Shown piece after piece: positions 1 to 11,019 of a DNA stretch of 43,612 nucleotides. The DNA is from Tulasnella sp. 424. Its lineage: Eukaryota; Basidiomycota; Agaricomycetes; Cantharellales; Tulasnellaceae. Where the stretch lies: NCBI GenBank assembly GCA_019633425.1, contig WSUB01000257.1:1-43612 (forward strand), read 5' to 3'. Within the stretch, counting starts at the first letter, position 1; the number at the start of each line of letters is the position of its first letter. The position numbers and the translations under genes were made by a program. The notes beneath the pieces are model-generated. The model ran no database searches, was not told the origin of the DNA, and saw only the letters and a program-made list of their open reading frames with translations.

Positions 1-1304
1 ACAGAGCGTGGCGAGATGCAATCGATAGCACGCCAGAATTCACCCGGTACGCTTTGGTGGGGCGAGGGAAGAGCAACATTCAGTACGTTCAGCAACACAA
101 CAATGACAGTCCCCTAGAATGCTTCGTCCACACAGAAGATGGTCTGACGCCAAGCGAACTGTCTTCCTTTTTGGAACCTTTGGCACACCGGCTCCACTCT
201 CTGAACACTTACTCGACCAACCTACAGTTCGGACCCACTCCTTTCCCGATGCTGAGGGCGATAAGAATGTTCAATTTATGGGTATCCGATACATTTGTAT
301 CAGATCTTCTAGGGATGTTAGGCTCGCACCCTGATTTGACGGACCTTATTCTTGAAAGGCTCATATGTAGCGATTCTGGGTTCAAAGGTTCCCCTCGGTT
401 GCGAGTCGATCACCCTGGTTTGCAGAGACTACGGTTAGCTGGGCTTCCCCCAACCTTCCAGTTCCAGCTTCTTAGCTCCCTCCGGCTGAAGAGCTCTGTG
501 ACGTTGATAGTCGACGGAGTGCACCCAAGCCATCTCGGCAGTCCAGATTCATCTGTTGGAAATATAATCCGTTCGCAGGGGCGGACGGACTTGTCACACA
601 GCATTTGGCGGGAATTGGTAGTCACAGGTGACCCTAATGTCGAACCGGGCAAAGGGGAGAACATGGTCGAGTTCACGTGGCCTAGAATTGGCCATCGTCA
701 GCCAGATGAACTGGATGACGAAAGGCAGGGGAGGACCTGGAAGTTCAACCAGGTTACAAGCGGCCGCCTAAGTAACTCGGATGCCATGGATCTGATCCGG
801 GAACTGCAGGATGCCGGTATTATGGATCCCCTATGTCTCGATGCAAGGCATCGTGAGAGTAAAAAGAGGGATCGTCATTGCATTTTCTGTGGAAGAGAGA
901 CGCTGTTGGAACTCTTCCGCTGCCTAAGCTCGGTCAAGAAACTCATTATCCGGACAGCTGATGCTGGGCGGTTCTTACCAACCTTAGTGGAGCCGGATTT
1001 GGGAGCAACCGATCAAGGTCAATTTCGATGCCCGAGTTTGACGCAGCTTGAAGTTCAACGGGATACGCGGCAGTTCTTCTCCTGGAGCGGCGATGAGGAG
1101 GTCGACACATTCCAGGAGGATATCCGGGTTAGCCCTAAAGCTACCATTTACGAGTTTATTCGGAAACGCCAAATAATGGCTCGATCGCCAAACGGGCCCG
1201 CAAAGCTGCAAAGAATCGGAATACCGAGAGTATACATGGACGAAACTCTCTTCGAAGATCCTGCACTTGACGGGATCGAATTCTATGAAACCTCCCACTG
1301 GTAA
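1..1304 (+). CDS. F-box-like family protein, 5' end missing
   Basis: The open frame is already running at the left edge (first full codon at base 3) and reaches TAA at 1302-1304, so about 434 C-terminal residues are visible and the true start is outside the window. The first residues include WRDAIDSTPEFTRY, which matches WRDAIDGTPEFTQC in the gene at 11020-13702. The two proteins stay similar to the C-terminus (DGIEFYETSHW against EGIEFYLVN). Proteins of this kind in mushrooms carry an F-box-like motif followed by a divergent leucine-rich-like region and are thought to be SCF ubiquitin-ligase substrate receptors. The F-box itself would lie upstream of the window. No intron is seen in the visible part. 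Whether this copy also carries an N-terminal kinase, as its paralogue appears to, cannot be told from here. Family assignment rests on the paralogy and general architecture. Confidence 0.8.
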   Translation, partial: RAWRDAIDSTPEFTRYALVGRGKSNIQYVQQHNNDSPLECFVHTEDGLTPSELSSFLEPLAHRLHSLNTYSTNLQFGPTPFPMLRAIRMFNLWVSDTFVSDLLGMLGSHPDLTDLILERLICSDSGFKGSPRLRVDHPGLQRLRLAGLPPTFQFQLLSSLRLKSSVTLIVDGVHPSHLGSPDSSVGNIIRSQGRTDLSHSIWRELVVTGDPNVEPGKGENMVEFTWPRIGHRQPDELDDERQGRTWKFNQVTSGRLSNSDAMDLIRELQDAGIMDPLCLDARHRESKKRDRHCIFCGRETLLELFRCLSSVKKLIIRTADAGRFLPTLVEPDLGATDQGQFRCPSLTQLEVQRDTRQFFSWSGDEEVDTFQEDIRVSPKATIYEFIRKRQIMARSPNGPAKLQRIGIPRVYMDETLFEDPALDGIEFYETSHW

Positions 1305-3256
1305 AAATCCACACGAATGTATGCATGTATCTTGGTAGACAATATCGTGTAGCTTTGACTAGTTACTTCATGAGGTCGTCGTGAGCGCTTGCTTCGGGTG
1401 CACACCATTTCCAACCCGCCTCTGTCTGGATCAGCATCGATAAAAAAGGCATTGGGAGAAGTTTCCTACAGAACCTTAAGAGTTTGAGAGACATGGTGTA
1501 CTCTATGTCGAGCTAGCCTAGCGGAGAATTTTAGCCACAGTTGCATGGCTCGCTTGATCGGATCTGTCCGTCAGGGGGGCAGTCACCTCGATATCAAAAG
1601 CAGTGCAGAGCCTTATCTTAATAGCTTCAATGATGCAGGTATCTGGCCTGAAGCGATCACAGCCTATCTCGTCTGTTTCCCGCATGCCCCTTGGTCATGT
1701 TCCGACCACGCAAACCTCGCGTGTCTCTCAACGCTACCGATGCTTCCACAGCACGGATTATCAGAGGCAGAAGCATCCCTTATCAACTGCTGACTAACAC
1801 TCGGCTCATCACCAACCGTAAGGATACCCGGGACTCAGCTTTTTCCTCCCTGCATGCCCTGAGCCGGAGACTCGATCCCGCCACGTCTTTCCATGAATCG
1901 CCAACACGACGACGACGACGTATAGTTCTTTCTGTTAGAAGAATAAGAAAAATGACACGTATCGCACAGCATAAGCCTCCTCAAGACGTAGTGATGGTGG
2001 TAAAGTTAACCTTTTCATCTCTGACTTTTTGTCCACGTTCGATAAAGACAAGCCTGCGGGATGCCGCGGGGTTGATCTTATAAAAAAGAGACAAAAAAAG
2101 GACGCTAAGCAGGTTTTTTCTCTGTATTTTTTCGCCTTATCGGACCGGAAGGCATGTTCACTACGGCACAGCAAGCTGCAGTCGCATCCAGAGTAGTAAT
2201 CTCAGTTCAACCTGTAGCGGTCGCTTCCGGGGACGGGAATATTGACGTCATGGGTAGAAAGGAAGGAACGGGGACTTCTCTGACGCCCCTAACCTTCACT
2301 TACTTAAAGCGGCAACTGTCAAAGGCCACATCCCACAGGGTGTAGCTTTGCGCCAAGCGAGGGCCTTTAGATTCATCTCCCGCGCCACCGCGTTCTTCGC
2401 TTCAGCTCCACCTACGTCGATGATTGTCGAAACGCGAAGTACTTCTCCGAACCCAGTTCCCTTTCCTGGTACCTTTCCACTCCACCCCAGGGATGAAGCA
2501 ACACGGGCCCGTCGTCAGAGACATTTCAGCCACAATAAACCCAAAAAAAGAAGAGGTTAGACTACCGAGTTTACAAAGGACAAGCTCCACCCCGCAGTAC
2601 ACATTCTCGGTCAGTCCATGCACCGAGACCGTATCACGACGTCACTCTGAGGGACAATTCGAACTTTTTTTTTTTGGTTGGAATTGAAATTGTATGACGC
2701 TACTACATGTACAAGAGAACAAAAAAAGAGGACCGCGCCGACATCGACGTGGGCGGCTAGCAAAGCTTGGGTACGTACAATTACAGACAAGTCGTGGGGG
2801 GTTACAAGAGTTTTTTTCGTGCAAAAAAAGAGAAAAGCCGAGCACACACGGGAGAGAGAGTCAAAGGAGGAAAACGAGCAAGCGTGTCCGCGAAAACCAG
2901 GCAAAAAGAAAATGACGCTGATTGTACAAAAGTGGGGGAAACAATGGATGCTTACAATTGACAAAGAAAAGGAACTTCAAGACATGTAAAAGATCGAACT
3001 GGCAGCAGTGCGCCGCGCTTTCCTCGAGGTCGAAAACGCGTCGTGCTAATGCCGTCAATCATGAGGCGGTGGATAAGATACGAGCAAGTAGCGGGTGTGG
3101 TTGGTTGGGATGAATCATTCGGAAGGGGGATGGCGTGAGATGACGTGTAACAAGAATTGGCCGTTTATGGAGAGTCGTGTGGCCGGGTGTAAGGTCTTGA
3201 TAGCGACCAAAGGAGTGCAGCGCGCGTGCCGCCGAGAACGTTTAGTTTCATCCAGT
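1305..3256. other. Gene-free interval between convergent F-box-like gene and GID4
   Basis: About 1.95 kb without a convincing gene. Both flanking genes end here, so part must be 3' UTR and terminators. Short open frames exist on both strands but none has a recognisable motif or a consistent splice pattern. Between 2080 and 2960 there are several A or T runs, including T11 at 2665-2675. A palindromic TGACGTCA (CRE/bZIP-type site) sits at 2243-2250, and nothing shows that it is used. Confidence 0.5.
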
Positions 3257-4915
3257 TCATCGGAACTCAAAGGCAGCTTGCTGACGCTCCTCCGGAACGT
3301 GGGCGAGAGACAACTGCTGGTATCTATTAAAGACAATCAGTAAGGAAATGCCTAGACCCTCTCGTATCGCGGAAACACTTACGGCTCAGAGTCCGCATGG
3401 TAGTAGAACCCGGTCATCGTGGCTGGGCCCGAGCAACGGGATTTGACTGGAGAAACTGGCGATCCGAGAGTGGGGAAATCATCGTCGTCGGCGAAAGACG
3501 GCGCGTTGGGGTACGAAGAGGCGGCTCCTCGTCCTGGGTTGAATTCCACGCAGACATAGTAGAAACCTATACACCCATTAAACCATCGGGGTCAGTATAA
3601 TGACCGATGTGTAGAGTGGGGAAAGGTGTGGAGTCGGTGGTTTCGTGTTTTTACTCACCGGCAAAGCTAGCCCCATTGATATCTCGGACTTTCCAGTCGG
3701 GCACCAAGAACCGCTCCTTCCACCTCATAAAGACGACGCCCTTCTTCTCCCTATGCCGGTCGCTAATGGTCAAATTCGGCCGACGCATCTCGTTCTTGAG
3801 GGATCGGAAGGCGGGGAAGCGTCCCCAATGTGTCATATCCTCCGTTTCGGTAGCACCGAGGTCGGGTTGGGTGGTGAGGAAGCCGTATCGTTCTCCAATG
3901 ATTTCGGCGTCAAAGTACGTCGTCAATTCTGGCCAATCGTCCGTCAAGCCTTTGATCTTGAGGTATCCGCTTAGCTGGGACGTTGTAAAGTCCACGTCCT
4001 ATATTGGTTTTGAATTAAGCCACCGAATTTTTGAATGGAGGGGGGAAGGAAGGTGGGAGGGGGGGGGGAGAAATTCAGTTAGCATGCATGTGGGTGTGAG
4101 AGTCGAAGCGGCGCGCGTTGCAGGTTGGCTAGACTCACCAGAACTGTCACGTTAACTTCGTAGTTGTTCCTGCCGCTCTTTTGGGTGCCGGCGAATGTGG
4201 CTCCGGGATACAAGACGTGGTTGCCTCGGGGACTCGCGCGCAAGCGAGTGATGTCGCGGTATGGATCTGGTGGGGGGAAGTGCGCTGTCGAGGGGGCGAT
4301 GCAGCTTGAGGAGGAGGATGTCGATGGATCGACCGAGGAGTCCCGAGAGAAGGAGGGAGAGCGACCGCGGGGCTCGTCTTCGGGGAAGAAAGGCGAGGAA
4401 GGGGGAGAGGAGAAGGATGAGTCGGTGGGTGAAGAGGAGAGGAGGAGCGAAGGTCTCGAGGATGCGTCCGAGACGTCCGAGAAGGAGCGGAGTTTGGTGG
4501 ATGACGAGGATGGCGGCGAGATGATGGCGAAGGAGGAGTAGGTGGAAGTGGTGGTGGTTGTGGTGGTTGTTGGGATTGCCATTGGGCGTTTGACGTCGGC
4601 AGTAAGGTGATGTCTCAAAGTGGACTGGATAAGACCGTATGGCTCGTCAGCGGTATGGGACAGAGCGTGATCGCGTCGAGCGTAGTGATGATGATGGTGG
4701 TCGTCCTCCTCGTCGACGATAGCTATAGCAGCATCTGCGTGTTGCTTAGCACAGGACCTGCATAGGGAGAGGGAGGCTGCGGGGGAGTTGCCGCAGAAGA
4801 GGCAGGTTGTAGCGGGTGCATTGGCGGCGGTGGTAGTAGCGGCATCGTCCTTGGCTGGATGAACGTCGTTGACGATTTGGGTGTCGTGAACGACTTGAGG
4901 AGTATAGATGGGCAT
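3257..4915 (-). CDS. GID4: GID4/Vid24, substrate receptor of the GID/CTLH E3 ligase
   Basis: GID4 recruits proteins with an N-terminal proline or similar degron to the GID/CTLH ubiquitin ligase, classically the gluconeogenic enzymes destroyed when glucose returns. Exons (minus strand) are 4915-4139, 3998-3659, 3566-3383 and 3323-3257, with phases 0, 1, 2, giving 455 aa. The C-terminal half is unmistakable: LYPGATFAGTQKSGRN, GYLKIKGLTDDWPELTTYFD, FMRWKERFLVPDW, GASFAGFYYVC and the terminal SLAHVPEE...FEFR. The first about 230 residues are a low-complexity extension rich in Ser, Pro, Thr and His. It includes CX2CX10CX2C (Cys38, 41, 52, 55), a His run and a Thr run. The ATG at 4915 has A at -3. 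The frame extends upstream only through a TTG, so 4915 is chosen. Intron 3999-4138 is 140 nt and C-rich on the coding strand. A pyrimidine-rich tract lies just upstream of the ATG. Confidence 0.95.
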
Positions 4916-7900
4916 CTTGGGTTGTAGGGGGGTGTAGAGAGGGGGGTGGTGATGATGATGAGAGGGGTAAGGTGGGGTAAAAGAGTCTTTTGAACCTGGA
5001 GAGGTGCAAGAATTGATTTGCGGGGGAGAACTGCACACGGGAAAAAAAGAGGGCCTCGCTTTTGGATTGGAGCAGAGACGATCTCTCTTCTTATGAACTC
5101 CCACCAAATAATATTACGTAATAACAAAAAGTGCCCAAATCTTTGGTCTCCTTCCCGGCAACTCCCCCCCTCCCACCGTACTGGGTCAGCCAGCCAGCCA
5201 CCCAGAGCCAGGCCTCTCTCGAACCCCCCTCCTCCTCGTTGTTCACTGGAGCCCGGTTCGAAGAATCCGTAGTGTACTTTTTTTTTTCCTGCTAAATAAC
5301 ATACACCCTCCCCACATATTTCGTCGGGTGGACTGGGCTCATTCGCCTAACGAGTCATTATTTGGGTGCGGAATTGGGGAGATATGGTAGGTTGGCACCG
5401 GGTCGAGTCGTCCGAGATGCGGCAGGCGAGTCCATCCCATCTTGGGCTCATGGCGCCCGCACTCTTCTGCTTCCCGTCTTCCCGCTTGTTCATCTTCCCG
5501 ATCAAGTCCTAGCTCCCGACTATCCGGTCCTCTTTCCCTTGATGCGACATTTTATTCCAGATCCGGCTCGACGCGACGTGACGATGCCATAAAGGAAATA
5601 CAATTTGTCGTCAGCTGCGAAGCAGAAACCTTTTTGACGTTGCGCTCTCTCCTTCTCTCGCTCTCCTTTTCGAAGACGAGACGACTGCAGGGGTTCTCTT
5701 CTCTGTCTCGTTTTTCCTTTCTTTTTTGGTGCTCGGATGTGTTCGGTTCCTTACCCGCGAAATCGCACGAGGTCTTCGCGTTTAGTCAGACACCCCGTCC
5801 CTAGCAAGGATCATCAAATCACCCCTCCCGATGCTTTCCTGGGCTCCCAAACCCAGATCTGAGCGCGGCTGACACTGCATCATCGGGTTCCCCCTTCCCC
5901 AGTAGCCCGGTCACGATACCTACCCGACGCGGGTCTTTACGAAGCGAACAAAACTTGAACAAGACACTCTGACCGTTTTCGGCCGCCAAAAACCATAAAA
6001 CAGCTTTCGGTCTTCCTCATCAACCGAAACCCGCTTGCACACAGTACTGCATCTGCGCAACGATCTCCCACACACAAAGCCGTACCGCGGCAACCCTCCC
6101 TCGAATCGATTGGATCGCTGGTGGGGACGGGTATCGTTCAAGACAGAAAGCATCCCTTGAAGCAACCTTCGTGTCGGTTGCAGGTTTCGAAGTTCTTCTC
6201 ATGGGAGAGAGCGCAAGGGGGAAGGGGGTGGATGGTTCCTTGGTTGTGTTCCCATCCGGGTTTAGCCCACCCGGTCGGTCACCGGCGCGACCGAAATCAT
6301 CCCATTCCAATGGGGCGCTCCCAAAGTCACCTGTGCGGGAACTCAGTCTCCCCGCGTATCCCGACTCCAAGCGCTCGACGACGCCCGAACCTCCAGGCAG
6401 AGCATTTCAGCCACTGCACTGGGCTGGCATCGAGTGACTTGTCCCCCTCCCCAAATCAGGAAGAAAAAAAGGAGGAAAAAAAAAACAAGATTCAGACCGA
6501 GGTTAAAAATGGACCTCGAGCGACCGTCCTCGACGTCGTCATTTCCTTCTTCGGGTTTCATCTTATTTTTATTTTTATTTTAGCGCTCTTGATAGCGAAG
6601 AAGCTTAGAGGTGCGTTGTTTGTGCCTAACCACACTTTTTCGTATTTGTATTTGGTTTGCCCTCCTTTTTTTTTTAACCTTTTCATTCCCAAAAAAAATA
6701 AAGGTGAAGGTGACGAAAGATGTGATGCTCCCCTCCATGATTTCATTTCACAAAAAACAAACGCGAGAGGCTTGCTCGAGGACGCACGTCCTCCTTCGGT
6801 CGCGTCATCGCATCTCACTGCTTCGGAAGCCAAGGCAGTCATTCACCTCGCTTTGGAAGGTCAGACAGGGCGACGTGGATGTTCCTTTCAGTGTCTCGGT
6901 TACCAAAGTTAAATGTAAGTCCGTGAAGACGTAAAAAACAACCAGGAGACAGAGAGGAAGAGGATGTACGAACGAACGCAAGGGCTGTTCGCGTCCACCC
7001 TGCCCCTTTCAAGAAATTCTCAAATTTTTCATTTTTGCGCCTCCACGGACCGGGTCTCGGATCTCATGGATCTCTGTGGCGTCCCTTGGTTGTTGACCCG
7101 CGGGTTTTCGTTCACGCACGTCGAAAAAACTTTGTCTGTCCGTCGACGTCCATCAGCAGCCGACCCACCAAGACAAGACGAGACTTTCGTGTCTTTTTCT
7201 TGGCTAATCTCACAGGCCGTGAGTGCCACGCCTTCCATTGCGTGTTACGACCTAATACGTTTTCGGGAGAGATCGTAAAAAAACCCTCCCAGTCTCTTTC
7301 CCTGCCGTGGGTCCTTCCAGACCGCACTTGAGATCGTTCTCCATAACCTCACACCCCGAGCTACACTAATCCAGATGAAGATGTATGTAACCAATCAAGC
7401 GGAGCCTTATTTGTGATGATCGACTGCTACTGTTCTTCTGCCCCTTGTCTCTGTCTAATAATATAAGAGAACATATTAGGCGGTGGCTGCGGATGGAAAT
7501 GAACGAGATACACACCCACGCACGAGGTGAGAGAGACTTTCTTTTCGACTGACGTGCAGCTGAGCTCGTCACGACGAAGTCTTGGTAGAAACGTGGTGAT
7601 GCAGGTCTGAAGTCTAGTTTCGGGCACTATAGGTAAGATAGGAAAGTGGGTCTTTGCCACTTCGAGCGCTTTGGGAATGAGCGCTTAGTTCCGAACCAAG
7701 TGCACCGTCATATAGTTAGACGGACCTCGGGCTTGAAACGCTCGGGCCCATCAATAATAATTCATTCGCTTTGCACTCAGTGATGGAGCATCGGATGGAT
7801 TTGAAACTAGCGACACGTCGTCCAATCGCTTGGGGACAGCCTTCAGAAATTACACACACATTAGCCTTCTTAACGATCGATATGTCTCTCTTTTTTTTTT

Positions 7901-10900
7901 AGTTCGGCTTCGTGCCGATTGCGTACCTTGATTGGACTTCGCGTGTTGAAAGGGGGGGGGGCGAAGAGAACTTGAACTTCGCGTCCCGCTCCGGCATTCC
8001 ATTCCTCTCAAATGATAAATGCATGATATAACATCAGAAAAAAATCCTCCGTTCGCTCGGGGAGATAGAAAGCTATTGCTTTTTAGGGACCTTCTTTGCC
8101 ATCGATAATGACACTCTTCTCGCCCCTCACCATGGTGTCATGGGGGGGAGGAGTCGATGCCAGGGGAACGAATCAAATCGCCCTCCACTCCCCGCTCACT
8201 CGCTCGCTCGTTGCCGATGTGGTCCCAAGACCACGGACGGATTTCATTGCAACTCGCACCGAACGTTCCGAACGATAAATAAATCTCTCTCGCTCCCTCT
8301 CCACCTCAAACAACGGCGGGATCTCGAAACGGATATCCTATTTGATGATTGGAAGATTTCGAAATTTTTGGCGGGGTGGGTATGTAATCACGAATCCGAG
8401 AAAAAAAGTTCACGGTAAGCTTAGGGCAAAAAGGCCAAAAAAGCCCAACTTCTGTTCGGTCGGGTGGGGGTGGAGGGAGGGAGAGAAGCAAGAAGAGCCG
8501 ACGTGGCTCAACGAAACCCACTTAATGTGTTGCCTGGCGGTTTCAAAGGCCTGCAAACTTCCGCCAACTGGAGCCACGCTTGAGTTAACGACCGTGAGCT
8601 TGAAAGGGGAGGAGGGGGGAGAGGGAGTTGGGCGGGTTTCCACGATCGGGTTGAAGGTTTCTCCGTCCCGGCCCGCTGAACGGCCCGCCGGAGCCGTCCT
8701 CGGCGAAACTCTCTCTGGCAAGGTGCAGTGTGATTTTGATCCTCGCCCTCGCCATCCCCCCCTCTCTCCCTCCCCAATTGAATGCGCAATCGATTGGATT
8801 CATTATTGTTCACGTAAACATCAAAAGCAACTCACGAGTTCATTCGAGCAAACCGCATGGTTTTGAGGGTCCACACGCACCAGCCTTCCATCCCCTCGAT
8901 ACCCTTTCATTTTAGCCTTACATCTTGAATAAAAGGCCCCCCTTATTCCAATCCCGCTTTTCAATTGGACGGCACAAAATAGACGGGGCAATTACGAAAG
9001 CACAGTTTGGACTTAATCTTGTGACCTCCCCCACCCCACCCACGTCGAACGACTCGCGTCGCTTGGCTAAACTCGACAGGGGGGAAAGAGGCCTTTTATT
9101 TTTTTACATTGTCATCGGTAGTTCTTTTGCCCCGTTTTCGTTTCAAACTTCTTTTGGAACCCGGGTATCATTTCCTCCTCCCTCAAGTTTCGATCCCAGT
9201 TCTATTCAGTTCATCAGCTGACACCTCCTTCTCCTCGATGGCCAGCGGCGTGCTGGTCTTTAGCGTTTCGGCCGACCCATAGTTGGCAAAAACCTTTCCG
9301 AAAACACATGGTCAGTCAGACAAGAAGAGACGACCCGTCCTCCGGTCGTCGTCCTTTCGAGCGGAAGCATGTCGTAAATATAGACACCGCTAGACAAACT
9401 TGAAGGGCCGTGGACGGGGCTTCGAACCTTCCCTTGTACAGCCGGGTACACAATGAGGCTTCTCGCAGAGATTGCTATACAAAGCGCTTACGCCAGGGTG
9501 AACAAAAAGACTCCGACGCACCTAACGTTAAACAACCTTTTTCAATAGACCCTTCTCTCGCGGCATTTGCGATCTCGGAATACGAACTTCCGAGTAAGGG
9601 ATCTGCTCCCTGAAATCTATTTTTCGAAATTCCAGTGGCTTTTTTCGTAACAGAGTTTTCTCGTTGTGCGCTTTTTTGCTTTGGGGGCGTTTTTCTCTCT
9701 CTCCGATCCGGGGGGGCTCCGGGCCGTGAAGCGCTCGGCACCTGTCCGGATTCTTCTGAACCATGACCAGCAAAACACGACGTCGGCAGGCCCCCTCTTT
9801 TTCACACTTTGTTTTGGTTCAAAAAAGGCGATCTGGTTCCTGGATTCTGTACCCAGGTGCACTCCGACGAAGCAAGGCCGAGGCCCCTTCAGCGAGGCAA
9901 AATGATCACGCGACAGGTTTCTCTTGGTCTGGCCCTTCTCTGTCGGAGTTCGCACTGCATGGATTAGGTGCTTCTGGTGCCATGCTGCAAGTCCCTCGAT
10001 TGCATTGGTAGATTGACTCTGTGGGCCATGCGTCGCCAGGCCAGTTTGTGCGATGTGTGGGAGCTGAGTTGCCCGATACGAATGGAAAGATCGTCTTTTC
10101 TGGAGGGAGTAAAGAAGGCCTGAGTCGTAAACCGAAGCAGAGCAAAACACGCGCACTGGAGGATCATCACTTGTCTGACGGAGGATTTCGGTGCTGATTC
10201 TTCCTGGGATGGTAATGATGGTTCGCTCCTCTGGAGTGAAAACACACGTTCCGTCAGCTGAAAGACTTGAAGTTACGTTTAGAGCACGTTCTATTGGTTC
10301 CTTCCGCCGGGGAGGTAACGATGCACGGTATCCGTCACTTTATCTTACTACACGGTTGAAAGTCTATGCAAGGAAGTAAAATGAGCTGTCCGTCGACGGG
10401 AAGGAACGGCATTACGACCAACCACGAGTCGTGATCTCTGTCGGAGAGCTTATTTGACAATGGATGCTGTAAATCTCAAAGTGGCTTAGAAATGAAAAAT
10501 CAGTCTGCTTTAGGATGCGATTGTGAGGGACTGAGAAAGGAACAGAATGACGCGTAAACCACAGAGCATCGGCCTCCGATGGTTTATCGTGTCAATGCTA
10601 TTCAAAAACAAATAAGGAAGGCTTCGTACTATGATAAGTCGCTCCTTCGATAAGAAGGTGTGTCATGCGATCTCTGTGAGGACGAGGGAGCCCGGGATGC
10701 GGGTTCTTGGGGAGGAATAACCTATTCGAGACAGCCTTGCAAGGTTACAGCCACAAACTCAATATCTGCCGTTTCATTAAGATACGGCCTCTACGTGGGA
10801 CAGATCTCGGCAATTAATTCGTGGAAATAACCGATTAGCTTGACTCTGGATGTATGCGACCGCTACAGTGGTGACGTTCTTCGGAAGCCAGCCTTGACAG

Positions 10901-11019
10901 AAACGCTAGACACCAGATGGGATCCGAGACACGTTTAACGATACAAAAGACCTCGTTGCATACAATTCAAAGTACAAGAATCACTCTATGAAAACATCAA
11001 CACGTAACCATTGAATTAT
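4916..11019. other. 6.1-kb interval without a recognisable gene, homopolymer-rich
   Basis: This stretch lies between the GID4 start and the 3' end of the kinase/F-box gene, both on the minus strand, so it contains at least the GID4 promoter and the terminator of the other gene. I see no conserved protein motif in any frame. The longest open frame (6121-6912, +) is composed of low-complexity and hydrophobic stretches. Homopolymer runs recur: T10 at 5278-5287, A10 at 6476-6485, T10 at 6666-6675, T10 at 7891-7900 and G10 at 7952-7961, with CT-rich tracts around 5600-5720. Short perfect stems occur (for example 9574-9580 with 9588-9594) but are no more than chance expects. No tRNA, U6, U2 or 5S signature was seen. 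A long regulatory region, an unrecognised non-coding RNA or decayed mobile DNA are all possible. Confidence 0.45.

Noticed and set aside
2611..2989. Cluster of overlapping short frames on both strands
   Set aside because: All arise from an A/T-run-rich stretch; no consistent gene model.
4916..5107. Upstream extension of GID4 to a non-ATG start at 5107
   Set aside because: It begins at TTG and adds 64 low-complexity residues. The ATG at 4915 has a better context.
5240..5270. Possible tRNA T-arm (GGTTCGAA)
   Set aside because: The flanking bases do not form a 5-bp stem, and no A box or acceptor stem is present.
6121..6912. 263-aa open frame on the plus strand in the gene-poor region
   Set aside because: Low-complexity, no motif, runs through A and T homopolymers, and overlapped by similar frames on the other strand. 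Most likely chance.
9574..9594. 7-bp perfect stem in the gene-poor region, with similar small stems near 8219 and 9328
   Set aside because: Stems of 6-7 bp are expected many times by chance in this length.
9617..10156. 179-aa open frame on the minus strand
   Set aside because: No recognisable domain, unlike composition of nearby real proteins, no splice-consistent extension.
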